Shown: positions 43,332 to 52,677, counted from the stretch's first letter. The stretch is 64,000 nucleotides of DNA from JANSWY01 sp965228955 (GCA_965228955.1 OZ245848.1:4774001-4838000), one strand, 5' to 3'. The notes: a model not told the origin generated them from the letters alone. Translations and numbers: made by a program.

Positions 43332-43892
43332 TGCTGTTTTAACCAGGTCAAAAGTAATACACTCTAAAAATTTAGCTCCTGATATGTTCAATGGTTGATC
43401 ATTATTGATCCGAACCATATCAGGAGCTTCAAAGTTTTTGAAAGACTGACTTCTCTCGATTCTCTTTTCAATTTCTTCATCGGTTTCTCTTCCTCTGTTT
43501 TTTAACCTGTCCCTAAGCACATTTTCACTTACTTCAATCAATACAGTTTTAAGATCAGGGTATCTTAAAATTGCTTCTGACAAATATCCTCTTGATCCGT
43601 TTACCACAACATTGATTCCTGCGTCAAGCCATTCATTTATCTCATGATGTACTCCGTACCAATTACCATGACTTTTCCAGTAAAGAGAAAATGCTGATTG
43701 TTCCATCAATTCCTGAAATTGTTCATGGCTAACCGCAATGTGATTTTCACCTCCCGCATCTGCCTTTCTGGTAATGAAGCGTGATGCAAATTTCACATGT
43801 CCGGATTTAAGATTAGTTCTTGCAAAATCCATCAATGAATCTTTTCCAGCACCTGAGGCACCAACTACATAAAAGAGTGTTCCTTTACTCAT
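43323..43892 (-). CDS. phnN: Ribose 1,5-bisphosphate phosphokinase PhnN
   Basis: Guanylate-kinase-like enzyme that phosphorylates ribose 1,5-bisphosphate to PRPP, the last step of the C-P lyase route. Walker A is VVGASGAGKDSL (about 10-21), followed by FITRKADAGGENHIAVS and FSLYWKSHGNWYGV, which are typical of PhnN rather than Gmk. 189 residues, normal length. It is the last gene of an operon with a PfkB-family kinase and an EEP hydrolase, overlapping the former by 8 bases. Confidence 0.9.
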   Translation of the reverse strand: MSKGTLFYVVGASGAGKDSLMDFARTNLKSGHVKFASRFITRKADAGGENHIAVSHEQFQELMEQSAFSLYWKSHGNWYGVHHEINEWLDAGINVVVNGSRGYLSEAILRYPDLKTVLIEVSENVLRDRLKNRGRETDEEIEKRIERSQSFKNFEAPDMVRINNDQPLNISGAKFLECITFDLVKTASI

Positions 43893-44697
43893 GACTTGTT
43901 TGTTTAAAGGGATCTATTGAAAATGTGGATATTGAAATATGAAGCTCTTCTTTTCCAGAAGTCTGAATAGCCTCAATCATTTCAGAAAGTGTGTCTCCAG
44001 CTAATTGGACTGCAGTTTTTATTTCTTTTTGTTTAATGAAATAATGCCAAATAAAAAGGGCAGCAAAAGCATCTCCAGTACCAGAAACCTGCTTATCAAA
44101 CCAATTATGTTGAGTCTCAAATTTCTCTGCCCTAGAAATAATTTGATTATGAATCTTCCCTGAAACTTGAATTCCTGTAGTGATCAAAATCTGGTCAGAG
44201 CAGTCTTGTTGCATTCTTTGCTGTAACTCACTCAAATCACTATTGAAATCAGCTCCGTTTAAAAGCCTTACTTCTGTCTCATTTGGAATAGCGATATTAG
44301 CCAGGTTAAGAAGCTTCGGATATCCATCAATTATGGTTTGATCAACATATGCTTTACCTGCATCACCACATATCGGGTCAACTACCACACAATCGATAAT
44401 GTGATCATAATTTGAAATTGCTTCGACTATTGAATCAATCTGCTCAGCGTTCCTTAGATAGCCAACATAAACCACCAATCGGTAATTTTGCTTTTCAACC
44501 ATCTTAAGTGTTTCATTCAGAATCTCCTCAAACGGTAATTCGAATTTCTGATGCCCTTCCATGTTCCCCAGGCCACTTAGAACGAGCGTTGGAACAGGAA
44601 TAATATAGGTCCCCAAAAGGGGTATCATATTCTTCAATCCAGCATTCCCAACAGTTGGGAGACTAGTGATGGCCACAACTCTAATGTTATCACACAT
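43885..44697 (-). CDS. PfkB-family kinase, pyridoxal-kinase-like
   Basis: 270 residues from the ATG at 44697 (an upstream ATG at 44712 is possible). Ribokinase-fold features: AITSLPTVGNAGLKNMIPLL at the N-terminus, VVDPICGDAGKAYV with the PdxK/PdxY-type DPxxGD motif, PNETEVRLL, and the catalytic GTGDAFAALFIW. These point to the pyridoxal kinase subgroup. Being sandwiched between an EEP hydrolase and phnN, it may act on a sugar phosphate or nucleoside of the C-P lyase route. It overlaps both neighbours by 8 bases. Confidence 0.72.
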   Translation of the reverse strand: MCDNIRVVAITSLPTVGNAGLKNMIPLLGTYIIPVPTLVLSGLGNMEGHQKFELPFEEILNETLKMVEKQNYRLVVYVGYLRNAEQIDSIVEAISNYDHIIDCVVVDPICGDAGKAYVDQTIIDGYPKLLNLANIAIPNETEVRLLNGADFNSDLSELQQRMQQDCSDQILITTGIQVSGKIHNQIISRAEKFETQHNWFDKQVSGTGDAFAALFIWHYFIKQKEIKTAVQLAGDTLSEMIEAIQTSGKEELHISISTFSIDPFKQTSHE

Positions 44698-45430
44698 CAC
44701 TATGAATTTCAAGTTCTACATGAAGTCCAAAATGATCGCTGGGTATTGTTCCATTAATTGGATAAGCCAGTATTACACTGGTACTATTCACTGAAAACCG
44801 ATCAGCTGGATAGTATAATATGTGGTCCAGACAATTTCCATTTGTATGGGTGGAGATACATTGAGGATAGGCATCTGTAAAATCACATTCATCAATCAGA
44901 AATTGAATTTCCTCCGATTCCTTTCCCGCATTAAAGTCTCCACAAAATATTATTCCATCGGGTTCACGGATCAGTTGTAACTCATCGAGTGTCTTTGAAA
45001 TTTGCTCAATTCTTAAACTAGAAGACTCCTTCAGATGTGTTAGGTGAGTATTCACCACAACCAGTAAAAAGTCTCCAATCTGATAAGTAATGATTTGAGA
45101 TATCCGCTCACCATCAAGTGGTGCATCTGGTAGTTCCACTTTGTGAGTAGATACCGGTGTATATCTTGACCAGCAACAAAGACCTGAATGACTTGTAACA
45201 ACTCGCCCATTTACTTCTCGGTTCTTTAATCTGGATTTTTCATAAACTGATGGGAGATTTAGACCTTGTGTAACCATCTTCCAGGTACTGAGATCTTCAG
45301 AGTCAAATATTTCCTGACCTAAGAAGAAATCGAATTCTCTTTCCTGAATATCCTTCAGAATCAGATCAATTCTTTTGGGATATTCTCCATCACATTTCCA
45401 GGTGTTAAGAGTAATAATAGAGAGTTGCAT
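44690..45430 (-). CDS. Endonuclease/exonuclease/phosphatase (EEP) family hydrolase
   Basis: 246 residues with the complete EEP metal site: N-x-W (TLNTWKC), QE (LGQEIFD), CGDFNAG, LDHILYY and the terminal SDHFGLHVE. No signal peptide, so it is cytoplasmic. Small EEP proteins of this kind cleave phosphodiesters, inositol- or sugar-phosphates, or nucleic acids. It is the first gene of the EEP-PfkB-phnN operon behind a Pho-box-like array, so a phosphoester made during phosphonate breakdown is the favoured but unproven substrate. Confidence 0.75.
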   Translation of the reverse strand: MQLSIITLNTWKCDGEYPKRIDLILKDIQEREFDFFLGQEIFDSEDLSTWKMVTQGLNLPSVYEKSRLKNREVNGRVVTSHSGLCCWSRYTPVSTHKVELPDAPLDGERISQIITYQIGDFLLVVVNTHLTHLKESSSLRIEQISKTLDELQLIREPDGIIFCGDFNAGKESEEIQFLIDECDFTDAYPQCISTHTNGNCLDHILYYPADRFSVNSTSVILAYPINGTIPSDHFGLHVELEIHSDV

Positions 45431-45434
45431 TTGC

Positions 45435-45491
45435 GAAAACTAGACTAGTAACAAGAGGTTTTTGTTAGTAGCCAGTTAGCTCTCTGTTAAA
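45435..45491 (-). promoter_or_regulatory. Pho-box-like promoter of the EEP-PfkB-phnN operon
   Basis: Read on the minus strand: TTTAACA (45491-45485), GCTAACT (45480-45474), ACTAACA (45469-45463) and CCTCTTG (45458-45452) every 11 bp. Nine bases later comes TAGTTTTC (45442-45435), which keeps TAnnTTT of the -7 box. The ATG at 45430 follows after four bases. The first three units are the best consecutive matches to xCTAACA in the window. Confidence 0.6.
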
Positions 45492-45710
45492 TAGTTTTTG
45501 GTTAATTATTAATGCTGAAAGGGAAGATTTCAATCTAATATTCTTTGGTGTTACTCAACTAGCGAAAGAGCCCTAAAACACTAGAAATAAGCCTCAATCC
45601 CATCACCACCAACTTACAATGCTTTAATACTCTTTTAAATAACCAACAATATCGATCTAATACCCTAGCAATACTTTGGCGGAAAATCTTATGCTTTAAA
45701 ACAATTCGCA

Positions 45711-48521
45711 ATGAACAGAATTTTTACACTTATTATAGCCTTATGCTTGGTTCAAAGCATAAGCTTTGCTCAGGGAGTACTTTCGGGTACCATCGTTGAT
45801 GCTACTGGTCCTCTACCAGGTGTAACAGTTTACCTTAAAGGAAGTTCACAAGGTAACATTACCGGAAGAGACGGACAATTTGTAATCAGCAACTTGCCTG
45901 AAGGTTCACAAACATTTGTGATCAGTTTCGTAGGTTATGAGACTCTTGAGAAACAAATAGAAATCAAGAAAGGATCTAACCAACTTGGAACAGTTTCTTT
46001 ATCTGAAAGCTCAACTCAACTTGAAGAAGTAGTAATTACTTCAACTTTGAGACAGGGTCAGATGAAAGCGTTGAACATTCAAAAAACTTCCCCTAACATC
46101 ATGGCCGTGTTAGCGTCTGATGCGATTGGAAAGCTTCCAGATAGAAATGCTGCTGAAGCAGTACAAAGAATCTCTGGTGTGGCTATCGAAAGAGATCAGG
46201 GCGAAGGTCGTTATGTTTTGGTGAGAGGTACTCCAATTCAGTGGAGCTCAACTCTTATTAACGGCGATAGAATGCCTTCTACAAGTTCTTCAAACAGAGG
46301 TGTACCACTAGATATATTCCCATCGGAATTGATTCAGTATGTACAGCTTTCCAAAGCAATCACTCCTGATATGGAAGGTGATGCAATTGGCGGGTCTGTT
46401 AATTTCATTACAAGAACTTCTCCACAAGAAAAGACTTTAAACGCTTCTTTCGCTGGTGGATATCATGGACAATCTACGTCAAGAATTTACAATGGTTCTC
46501 TTATCTACGGAGACCGAGTATTGAATGACAAACTTGGATACATCTTTTCAGTTGCTACCTGGAACAGAGACTGGGGATCAGACAACTATGAAATTGTGTA
46601 CAACACTTCGGAAGAAGAGAAGTTCGCAATGAACGAATTACAATTAAGAGATTACGTTGGAAACAGAACCACCTGGGGTTTCAACGGAGGTTTAGATTAT
46701 GAATTCAATCCTCAAAGCAAAATCTACTTAAAAGGTATCTGGACTGATTTCCTTGATGATGAGGAAAGAAGAAGAACAAGATTCCGTTTCAACTCTGGAA
46801 GAATCGAGCACGCTTTCACGCACACACAGTATCACTCAAGATTCAGAGGTGCTGAGCTTGGTGGAGAGCAGAAATTAGCTAACAAGTTAAAAGCCGACTG
46901 GAAAGTATCTACTTATGGTTCTAAGTTCTGGTATGATAGCCCGGCTTTCGCTGGAGGTGACAGACCTGGATTGTTTGAAAAAGCCGGACCAAGATCTAGT
47001 GCTGACAGAGGTTATTATTACACAACCTTCAGACAAAGTGGTGTTGTATTCGATGGACTTTCTTCGGACGGCAACAAATACTTCGATTTTGATTCACCGG
47101 ATGGTGTTGGAGTATCTGATAATGAAAACATCCAACCAAACATCAGCTCAACTACACCAATGACTACTGAAGCTGCAATATTGCAAAATGCTATTGCTTC
47201 AGGAAGATGGATCAAGGAACAAGATGTAACTGCAAAACTGGATCTGACTTACGAAATTTCTAACTCAGCAAACATCAAGTTTGGTGGTAAGTATAGAAGC
47301 AAGGACAGAGTAGCGAACAGAGCTGTAACTATTTACACTCCTGATGGAGATGTTTCCATGAATCAAATTGAAAATGAGCCATTTCCAACTAATGGTGGTT
47401 TCCTTACTGAGATCAATGGAGTATATGATGATCTATTAGTTGCTTATCCAACTCTTGAAGCAAACGATGATGTTCCAAATCGTGCTGGAATTGAAAGAGA
47501 ATTTCAACCATTTGATGGTCCAGACAGAGGTCCTGATAGTTATGTTGCTACTGAAAACATCGCTGCTTTCTATGGTATGACAGAATGGAAAATCAACACT
47601 AAATTGACTTTTGTTGGTGGAGCAAGATATGAAAACACTGATATCGATTATGATAGCTACAGTGTAGATGACAATGATAATGTTGAACCAATCAACGCAA
47701 AGAGATCTTTCGGAGCATTTTTACCAATGGCTCACTTCAAATATTCTCCTGCTAACAATACCAACTTAAGATTAGCTGTTACGAGAACATTCGCAAGACC
47801 TGACTTTGTAAGCTTAAGCCCAAGTAGATCTCTGGATTTCGCTGATAACGTTGGAGAAATCGGAAACCCTGATCTTAAACCTACATTCTCATGGAACTTC
47901 GATCTTTTGGGAGAGAGATATTTTGAGAATGTTGGTGTAATTGCTGCGGGTGTATTCTACAAAGACATCTCAGATGCAATCTTTGATGCTAATACTATGA
48001 CAGTAATTGATGGAATGAACTTCAACGTTTCAACTCCTCAAAATGCTGCTGACGCTTACCTTGTTGGATTTGAATTAGGTTTAGTAAGAAGACTTGATTT
48101 CTTGCCAGGTTTCGCAAGTGGATTTGGTATCGATGCTAACTATACTTTCACAGACTCTGAAGTTCAGGTTCCTGGAAGAGAAGAGAAGCAACAACTATTT
48201 GGACAGTCTAAGCACATTTGGAATGCTACATTATTCTATGAAAAATATGGATTGATGTTCAGATTAGCTGCCAACTTCAAAGGTTCTTACCTTGATGAAT
48301 TACAAGGAAGCGGTCCTGATCAGGATAGATTCTATGACAAGAACTTAAACCTTGACTTTTCTGCAGCATACAGCATCACTCCAAAAGTGAGAGCATTCAT
48401 GGAAGTGAATAACTTATTGAATGAGCCATTGAGATACTACCATGGCGATGTTAACAGACCAGAGCAGGTAGAGTGGTATTCACTAAGAGGACAAGCTGGT
48501 ATCACAGTTAGCTTGTTCTAA
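45711..48521 (+). CDS. TonB-dependent outer-membrane receptor
   Basis: 936 residues: signal peptide (to SFAQ, about 20), a carboxypeptidase-D regulatory-like domain (GVLSGTIVDATGPLPGVTVYLKG, about 21-105), then a plug domain with LPDRNAAEAVQRISGVAIERDQGEG and GGSVNFITR, and a 22-strand-type barrel ending in GQAGITVSLF. The plug motif marks the Caulobacter/Xanthomonas-type receptors often used for carbohydrates. No SusD partner follows. It has its own terminator, and a LytTR regulator is next. Confidence 0.92.
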   Translation: MNRIFTLIIALCLVQSISFAQGVLSGTIVDATGPLPGVTVYLKGSSQGNITGRDGQFVISNLPEGSQTFVISFVGYETLEKQIEIKKGSNQLGTVSLSESSTQLEEVVITSTLRQGQMKALNIQKTSPNIMAVLASDAIGKLPDRNAAEAVQRISGVAIERDQGEGRYVLVRGTPIQWSSTLINGDRMPSTSSSNRGVPLDIFPSELIQYVQLSKAITPDMEGDAIGGSVNFITRTSPQEKTLNASFAGGYHGQSTSRIYNGSLIYGDRVLNDKLGYIFSVATWNRDWGSDNYEIVYNTSEEEKFAMNELQLRDYVGNRTTWGFNGGLDYEFNPQSKIYLKGIWTDFLDDEERRRTRFRFNSGRIEHAFTHTQYHSRFRGAELGGEQKLANKLKADWKVSTYGSKFWYDSPAFAGGDRPGLFEKAGPRSSADRGYYYTTFRQSGVVFDGLSSDGNKYFDFDSPDGVGVSDNENIQPNISSTTPMTTEAAILQNAIASGRWIKEQDVTAKLDLTYEISNSANIKFGGKYRSKDRVANRAVTIYTPDGDVSMNQIENEPFPTNGGFLTEINGVYDDLLVAYPTLEANDDVPNRAGIEREFQPFDGPDRGPDSYVATENIAAFYGMTEWKINTKLTFVGGARYENTDIDYDSYSVDDNDNVEPINAKRSFGAFLPMAHFKYSPANNTNLRLAVTRTFARPDFVSLSPSRSLDFADNVGEIGNPDLKPTFSWNFDLLGERYFENVGVIAAGVFYKDISDAIFDANTMTVIDGMNFNVSTPQNAADAYLVGFELGLVRRLDFLPGFASGFGIDANYTFTDSEVQVPGREEKQQLFGQSKHIWNATLFYEKYGLMFRLAANFKGSYLDELQGSGPDQDRFYDKNLNLDFSAAYSITPKVRAFMEVNNLLNEPLRYYHGDVNRPEQVEWYSLRGQAGITVSLF

Positions 48522-48558
48522 GGAAGAACTTAGATTAAAGGTTATATATTTTGTAATT

Positions 48559-48588
48559 GCCTGGGAGAATCCTCCCGGGCTTTTTTTT
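48559..48588 (+). terminator. Terminator of the TonB receptor gene
   Basis: Stem GCCTGGGAG-aatc-CTCCCGGGC (one G-T) followed by eight T, about 40 bases after the stop. Confidence 0.9.
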
Positions 48589-48600
48589 GTCATATTACCA

Positions 48601-48627
48601 ATCAGAGTCTCTAGAAGAAGACTCTGA
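48601..48627 (+). repeat. Distant REP-like palindrome
   Basis: ATCAGAGTC-TCTAGAAGAA-GACTCTGAC; the same 7-bp stem as the REPs at the RAYT gene 14 kb away, with a diverged centre. It lies between the TonB receptor terminator and the LytTR gene. Confidence 0.7.
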
Positions 48628-48711
48628 CTTACACCCAACCTTCAAATTTTAACCAATCTGTATTATATTGGCTAAAACGGGAACAGTTACATTAACAACA
48701 CACATTTTAGA

Positions 48712-50289
48712 TTGACCAAAATACTCTTTTATCTGGGAGCAATTCTGCTTGCATTTAATGCTTTTGCTCAGGAAGGCTCTCTGAAAATTTCGTCTGATAA
48801 AGACATATATAATATTGAAGATTTTCTAACAGTCTTCGCTACTTCTGACTCATTAGAAGGACAACAGGCATACTATCAAATCAGAGACGGTAAACTTGAA
48901 TCAATTGCCGCAAAAAGCAATCAGGGGATGACTAAGAATAAGGCCTTTTGGGTTCGTTTTGATATTACTAATGAAACTGAAACTGGCACTTTTTACTTTG
49001 AAGTTGATAATCCCCAAATTGACCTGATTAGGTTTTATCAAATCTCAGAGAATGATACCGTCTCATTGTTTTACGAATCAGGAGATGCTAATCCTTATTC
49101 CACAAGACCAATTTTGCACAGAAACTTCATTGCGTCATTGCTAATTAAGAAGGGTGAAACCCAAAGGATATTAGTCAATATTGATAAAAGATCTTCCGCT
49201 ACAAGGTTTCCGATGGAAGTGTATCATGAAAAGCTTTTCGCTCAAAAATCAAGTAATGACTACATATTCTTTGGAATCTACTTTGGTTTTCTAGCTCTGA
49301 TTATTGTTCTGGCATTGATAGTTGGGATTGGACTTAAGAAACAACTTTTTCTATGGTATGCTCTATACATTACAAATTTCACGTTGTGGCTATTCTCAAT
49401 AGAAGGTTTTACTTATCAGTTCATCACTTCTAATTCACCTTATTTCAATACTCATTTTTTCCCTGCTACAACCCATTTCACCATTCAATTCTTAATGGTC
49501 TACATCCAGTCTTTTTTCAACACAAAAACACTTCTTCCCCTATTCCATAAAATTATAAATGGGTTTGTGGGATTTATGGCCGTGGCTTTTGTAGTCTGGA
49601 TTATCATTCCGGATCAATACATTGCGTATGCTCCGGAGCTTTTTGCCATTAGATATACCATTACATTGACCGCAGTTGTTTTCGCTTTCACTGCCGCGAT
49701 AAAAGCTTTAAAACCTGCTCCTTTCAAAGCAAAGGTATTCCTGTTTGGCTATTCTATGTTTTTTATCGGTATCATCAGTAAAATCCTGGCAGAATATGGA
49801 GTAATCAATGAAGGCCTTCTTCCGATGGATCCAATTATGCTAGGATTCCTGATTGAAATCCTGGCACTTTCGATTGCTATGACTCACATAATTTTCAATT
49901 ATATCAAAGACAGAGAAAAGCTGATAATCACAAATAGTGAATTGAGAGATGATATCAAAAATTTAAATGAGTCAAAAAAGAATGAGTCCCCATTCCTGAA
50001 GCTGAATAGTAAGGCGCTGTTGGACATTGAAAAAATCATGTACGTTCAAGTAGAAGATCACTACTTAGAATTTTATCTGACAGATAGAAACAGACCTGAA
50101 ATCGACAGAAATAAGTTGAGTAAAATTATCAATACCCTTCCTCAAGAATTTGCTCAAATTCACCGGTCAACCATTGTAAATCTGAAGCATGTGAAGTCGG
50201 TTAATGGTGACAAAGTGGTTCTCAACACCGGTCAGGAATTGAGAATGTCTCGTACCTACAAAAAAGGTGTACAGGAAATGATTAAGTAA
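48712..50289 (+). CDS. 7TMR-DISM membrane receptor with LytTR DNA-binding domain
   Basis: 525 residues beginning at a TTG (48712); no ATG is available and the TTG gives a proper signal peptide (MTKILFYLGAILLAFNAFAQ). Periplasmic 7TMR-DISM extracellular domain with KAFWVRFDITNET (about 25-180), seven membrane helices (about 185-400), a short coiled coil (SELRDDIKNLNESKK) and a C-terminal LytTR domain (KIMYVQVEDHYLEFY ... FAQIHRSTIVNLKHV ... MSRTYKKGVQEMIK). It senses a ligand and regulates transcription in one protein. The upstream TonB receptor is a possible target. Confidence 0.85.
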   Translation: MTKILFYLGAILLAFNAFAQEGSLKISSDKDIYNIEDFLTVFATSDSLEGQQAYYQIRDGKLESIAAKSNQGMTKNKAFWVRFDITNETETGTFYFEVDNPQIDLIRFYQISENDTVSLFYESGDANPYSTRPILHRNFIASLLIKKGETQRILVNIDKRSSATRFPMEVYHEKLFAQKSSNDYIFFGIYFGFLALIIVLALIVGIGLKKQLFLWYALYITNFTLWLFSIEGFTYQFITSNSPYFNTHFFPATTHFTIQFLMVYIQSFFNTKTLLPLFHKIINGFVGFMAVAFVVWIIIPDQYIAYAPELFAIRYTITLTAVVFAFTAAIKALKPAPFKAKVFLFGYSMFFIGIISKILAEYGVINEGLLPMDPIMLGFLIEILALSIAMTHIIFNYIKDREKLIITNSELRDDIKNLNESKKNESPFLKLNSKALLDIEKIMYVQVEDHYLEFYLTDRNRPEIDRNKLSKIINTLPQEFAQIHRSTIVNLKHVKSVNGDKVVLNTGQELRMSRTYKKGVQEMIK

Positions 50290-50369
50290 TCCTGCATTTC
50301 GCGCTAGCAAACCTGTCACTCACGACAAAATCACCCTCTACTTCAATTAGATTAACTTAATTAGGGGAT

Positions 50370-50597
50370 ATGAATTCAGATGCACTCATAATGCTTGACT
50401 TACTATCCGCCAGAGAAATGGAAGTTCTGAAGCTTATTGCATGTGGTAAAAGTAGGGAAGAAATATCTCTGGAAATGGAGATCTCAAAACTGACCTATGA
50501 TAGTTATCGAAAAGCAATAAGAAATAAACTGCAGATTAAGTCGCAGGCAGATTGGGCCAAGATTATTATGCAGATGAATTCTAAAGAATTGTATTAG
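50370..50597 (+). CDS. Small LuxR-type helix-turn-helix protein
   Basis: 75 residues, essentially one LuxR/GerE DNA-binding domain: LSAREMEVLKLIACGKSREEIS then EISKLTYDSYRKAIRNKLQIKSQADW. It lacks any sensor domain. It lies 80 bases after the LytTR gene on the same strand, so it may be cotranscribed and act with it. Confidence 0.75.
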   Translation: MNSDALIMLDLLSAREMEVLKLIACGKSREEISLEMEISKLTYDSYRKAIRNKLQIKSQADWAKIIMQMNSKELY

Positions 50598-50901
50598 TTA
50601 CAAGTGTATGATTAGCGCAGATGAACACAATCTGTTAATTACGCATCAACTCTCGTCCACAAATTATGGGTGCAACTTCCTAAGTCCACTTTAACCTCAT
50701 AGTTGCACCCGAATTTTGTTGCTCCAACAATTTTCAAATGCAAACGATATTCATGACAAATAACAGTTAAGCAACTGACCTAGCTAAGTAAATACTGCTT
50801 TTTAATGAACCACCTTTGGGATCGAACATTGAACCAAAGTATGATTTACCATCCTCTGGGGATGAGTAAAAAATAATTCAACAACTTAAAAAATAGCAAA
50901 A
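50598..50901. other. Intergenic region upstream of pckA with a perfect inverted repeat
   Basis: No gene is seen. A perfect 10-bp inverted repeat GGGTGCAACT (50668-50677) / AGTTGCACCC (50701-50710) encloses a 23-base loop and is followed by AATTTTGTT. It could be a weak terminator, an RNA leader element or an operator for pckA. Near 50841 TATGATTT is a poor -7 candidate. Confidence 0.5.
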
Positions 50902-52533
50902 ATGGAAGCAGTAGCCGAAATTGCCCACGACCTAGAAAAATACGGGCTGAAAGACACCAATGCACACTGGAACCTGAGTCCGGAAGAACTTCAAAGAATT
51001 ACTGTTGAGAAAGGAATGGGTGTAGAAACCGATAATGGCACCCTCGCTATAAACACCGGAAAATTTACTGGTAGATCCCCAAAAGATAGATTTTTAGTAA
51101 AAGATGAATACACTAAAGACAAAGTTTGGTGGGGAAGAATTAATAAACCAATTTCACCTGAAAACTTCGACAGACTTTATGATGAAGTAGCCAACTACTT
51201 GTCTGGAAGAGAAATTTACGCAAGAGACGGATATGTATGTGCCGACCCTGAGTACAGACTAAACATCCGAACAGTAACTGAATTCCCATGGTCAAACTTC
51301 TTTATCAACAGCATGTTCCTTCGTCCAAACGAAGAGGAACTAGCAACTTTTGATGAAGACTGGCTGATCTTATGTGCACCTGGATATGTTTGCCCAGACC
51401 CAGAAGGATTCGGCATTAGACAAGGAAACTTCTCTATCCTAAACTTCACCAGAAAAGTAGCACTAGTAGGTGGATCTGCTTATACTGGAGAAATGAAAAA
51501 AGGAATCTTCTCTGCATTGAACTTAATCCTTCCTGTTGACAGAAATGTGCTTCCAATGCACTGTTCTGCTAACGTAGGAGAAGATGGAGAAACTGCAATT
51601 TTCTTCGGATTATCTGGAACAGGCAAAACAACTTTGTCTGCTGATCCTAATAGAAGACTAATTGGAGATGATGAGCACGGATGGACTCCTGAAAATACAA
51701 TCTTCAACTTTGAGGGAGGTTGCTACGCAAAAGCAATTGACCTGACCGAAGAGAAAGAGCCAGACATCTACAGAGCAATCAAACCTGGAGCATTGCTTGA
51801 AAACATTGTATTCAAGGAAGGAACAAAAACTCCAGATTACTTCGACTCTTCTATCACACAGAATACAAGGGTAAGTTATCCAATTGAACATATCGATAAC
51901 ATCCAAACTCCTTCTTATGCCGCAAATCCGAAGAACATCTTCTTCCTGACTTGTGATGCATTTGGAGTGTTACCTCCAGTATCTAAGTTGACGCCTGGAC
52001 AGGCCGCTTACCACTTCATCTCTGGATACACTGCAAAAGTTGCGGGAACAGAAGCAGGTATTACAGAACCAGTTCCATCTTTCTCTGCATGTTTCGGAGA
52101 GCCATTTATGCCTCTTCACCCAACTGTTTACGCAGAAATGCTAAGCAAAAAAATGCAGGAAAATGGAGTTAACGTTTGGCTGATCAACACTGGATGGAGC
52201 GGTGGACCTTACGGAGTAGGATCTAGAATTAAGCTGAAATACACCAGAGCAATGATCACAGCAATCCTTAAAGGAGAGCTTGACAATGTGGACTATGAAG
52301 AGCATCCAATCTTCGGTTTACATATGCCAAAATACTGCCCTGGAGTACCAACAGAAATGCTTGACCCAATGAACACCTGGTTGCAAAAAGGAGCATATGT
52401 GAGCAAAGCGATTCAGCTATCTCACAGCTTCCATATCAACTTCGATAAGTTTATAAATCAGGCTTCTGAGGAAATCATGCACGGTGGACCACTAATTGAT
52501 GCTCACCAGATCATGTCTGATGATATTGCATAA
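50902..52533 (+). CDS. pckA: Phosphoenolpyruvate carboxykinase (ATP)
   Basis: Converts oxaloacetate and ATP to phosphoenolpyruvate, ADP and CO2 in gluconeogenesis. The kinase-1a P-loop GLSGTGKTTLS, kinase-2 IGDDEHGW, the PEPCK-specific NIGKFTGRSPKDRF-type start (NTGKFTGRSPKDRF, about 51-64) and the nucleotide-binding TRVSYPIEHI are intact. 543 residues is the normal length. Monocistronic with its own terminator; codon use suggests high expression. Confidence 0.97.
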   Translation: MEAVAEIAHDLEKYGLKDTNAHWNLSPEELQRITVEKGMGVETDNGTLAINTGKFTGRSPKDRFLVKDEYTKDKVWWGRINKPISPENFDRLYDEVANYLSGREIYARDGYVCADPEYRLNIRTVTEFPWSNFFINSMFLRPNEEELATFDEDWLILCAPGYVCPDPEGFGIRQGNFSILNFTRKVALVGGSAYTGEMKKGIFSALNLILPVDRNVLPMHCSANVGEDGETAIFFGLSGTGKTTLSADPNRRLIGDDEHGWTPENTIFNFEGGCYAKAIDLTEEKEPDIYRAIKPGALLENIVFKEGTKTPDYFDSSITQNTRVSYPIEHIDNIQTPSYAANPKNIFFLTCDAFGVLPPVSKLTPGQAAYHFISGYTAKVAGTEAGITEPVPSFSACFGEPFMPLHPTVYAEMLSKKMQENGVNVWLINTGWSGGPYGVGSRIKLKYTRAMITAILKGELDNVDYEEHPIFGLHMPKYCPGVPTEMLDPMNTWLQKGAYVSKAIQLSHSFHINFDKFINQASEEIMHGGPLIDAHQIMSDDIA

Positions 52534-52561
52534 AAGCCAATAAAGTAGATAATTTTAAGAG

Positions 52562-52595
52562 CCGCCTCAATAGAATTTGGGGCGGTTTCTTTTTT
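52562..52595 (+). terminator. Terminator of pckA
   Basis: Stem CCGCCTCAA / TTGGGGCGG (one G-T) followed by TTTCTTTTTT, 29 bases after the stop. Confidence 0.85.
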
Positions 52596-52677
52596 GAATC
52601 ATGGATGATTAGACAAAAGATGTTAGACATTAGACAATAGACATTTTTTGGTTAGATTATGGAATTACTAATTACTC

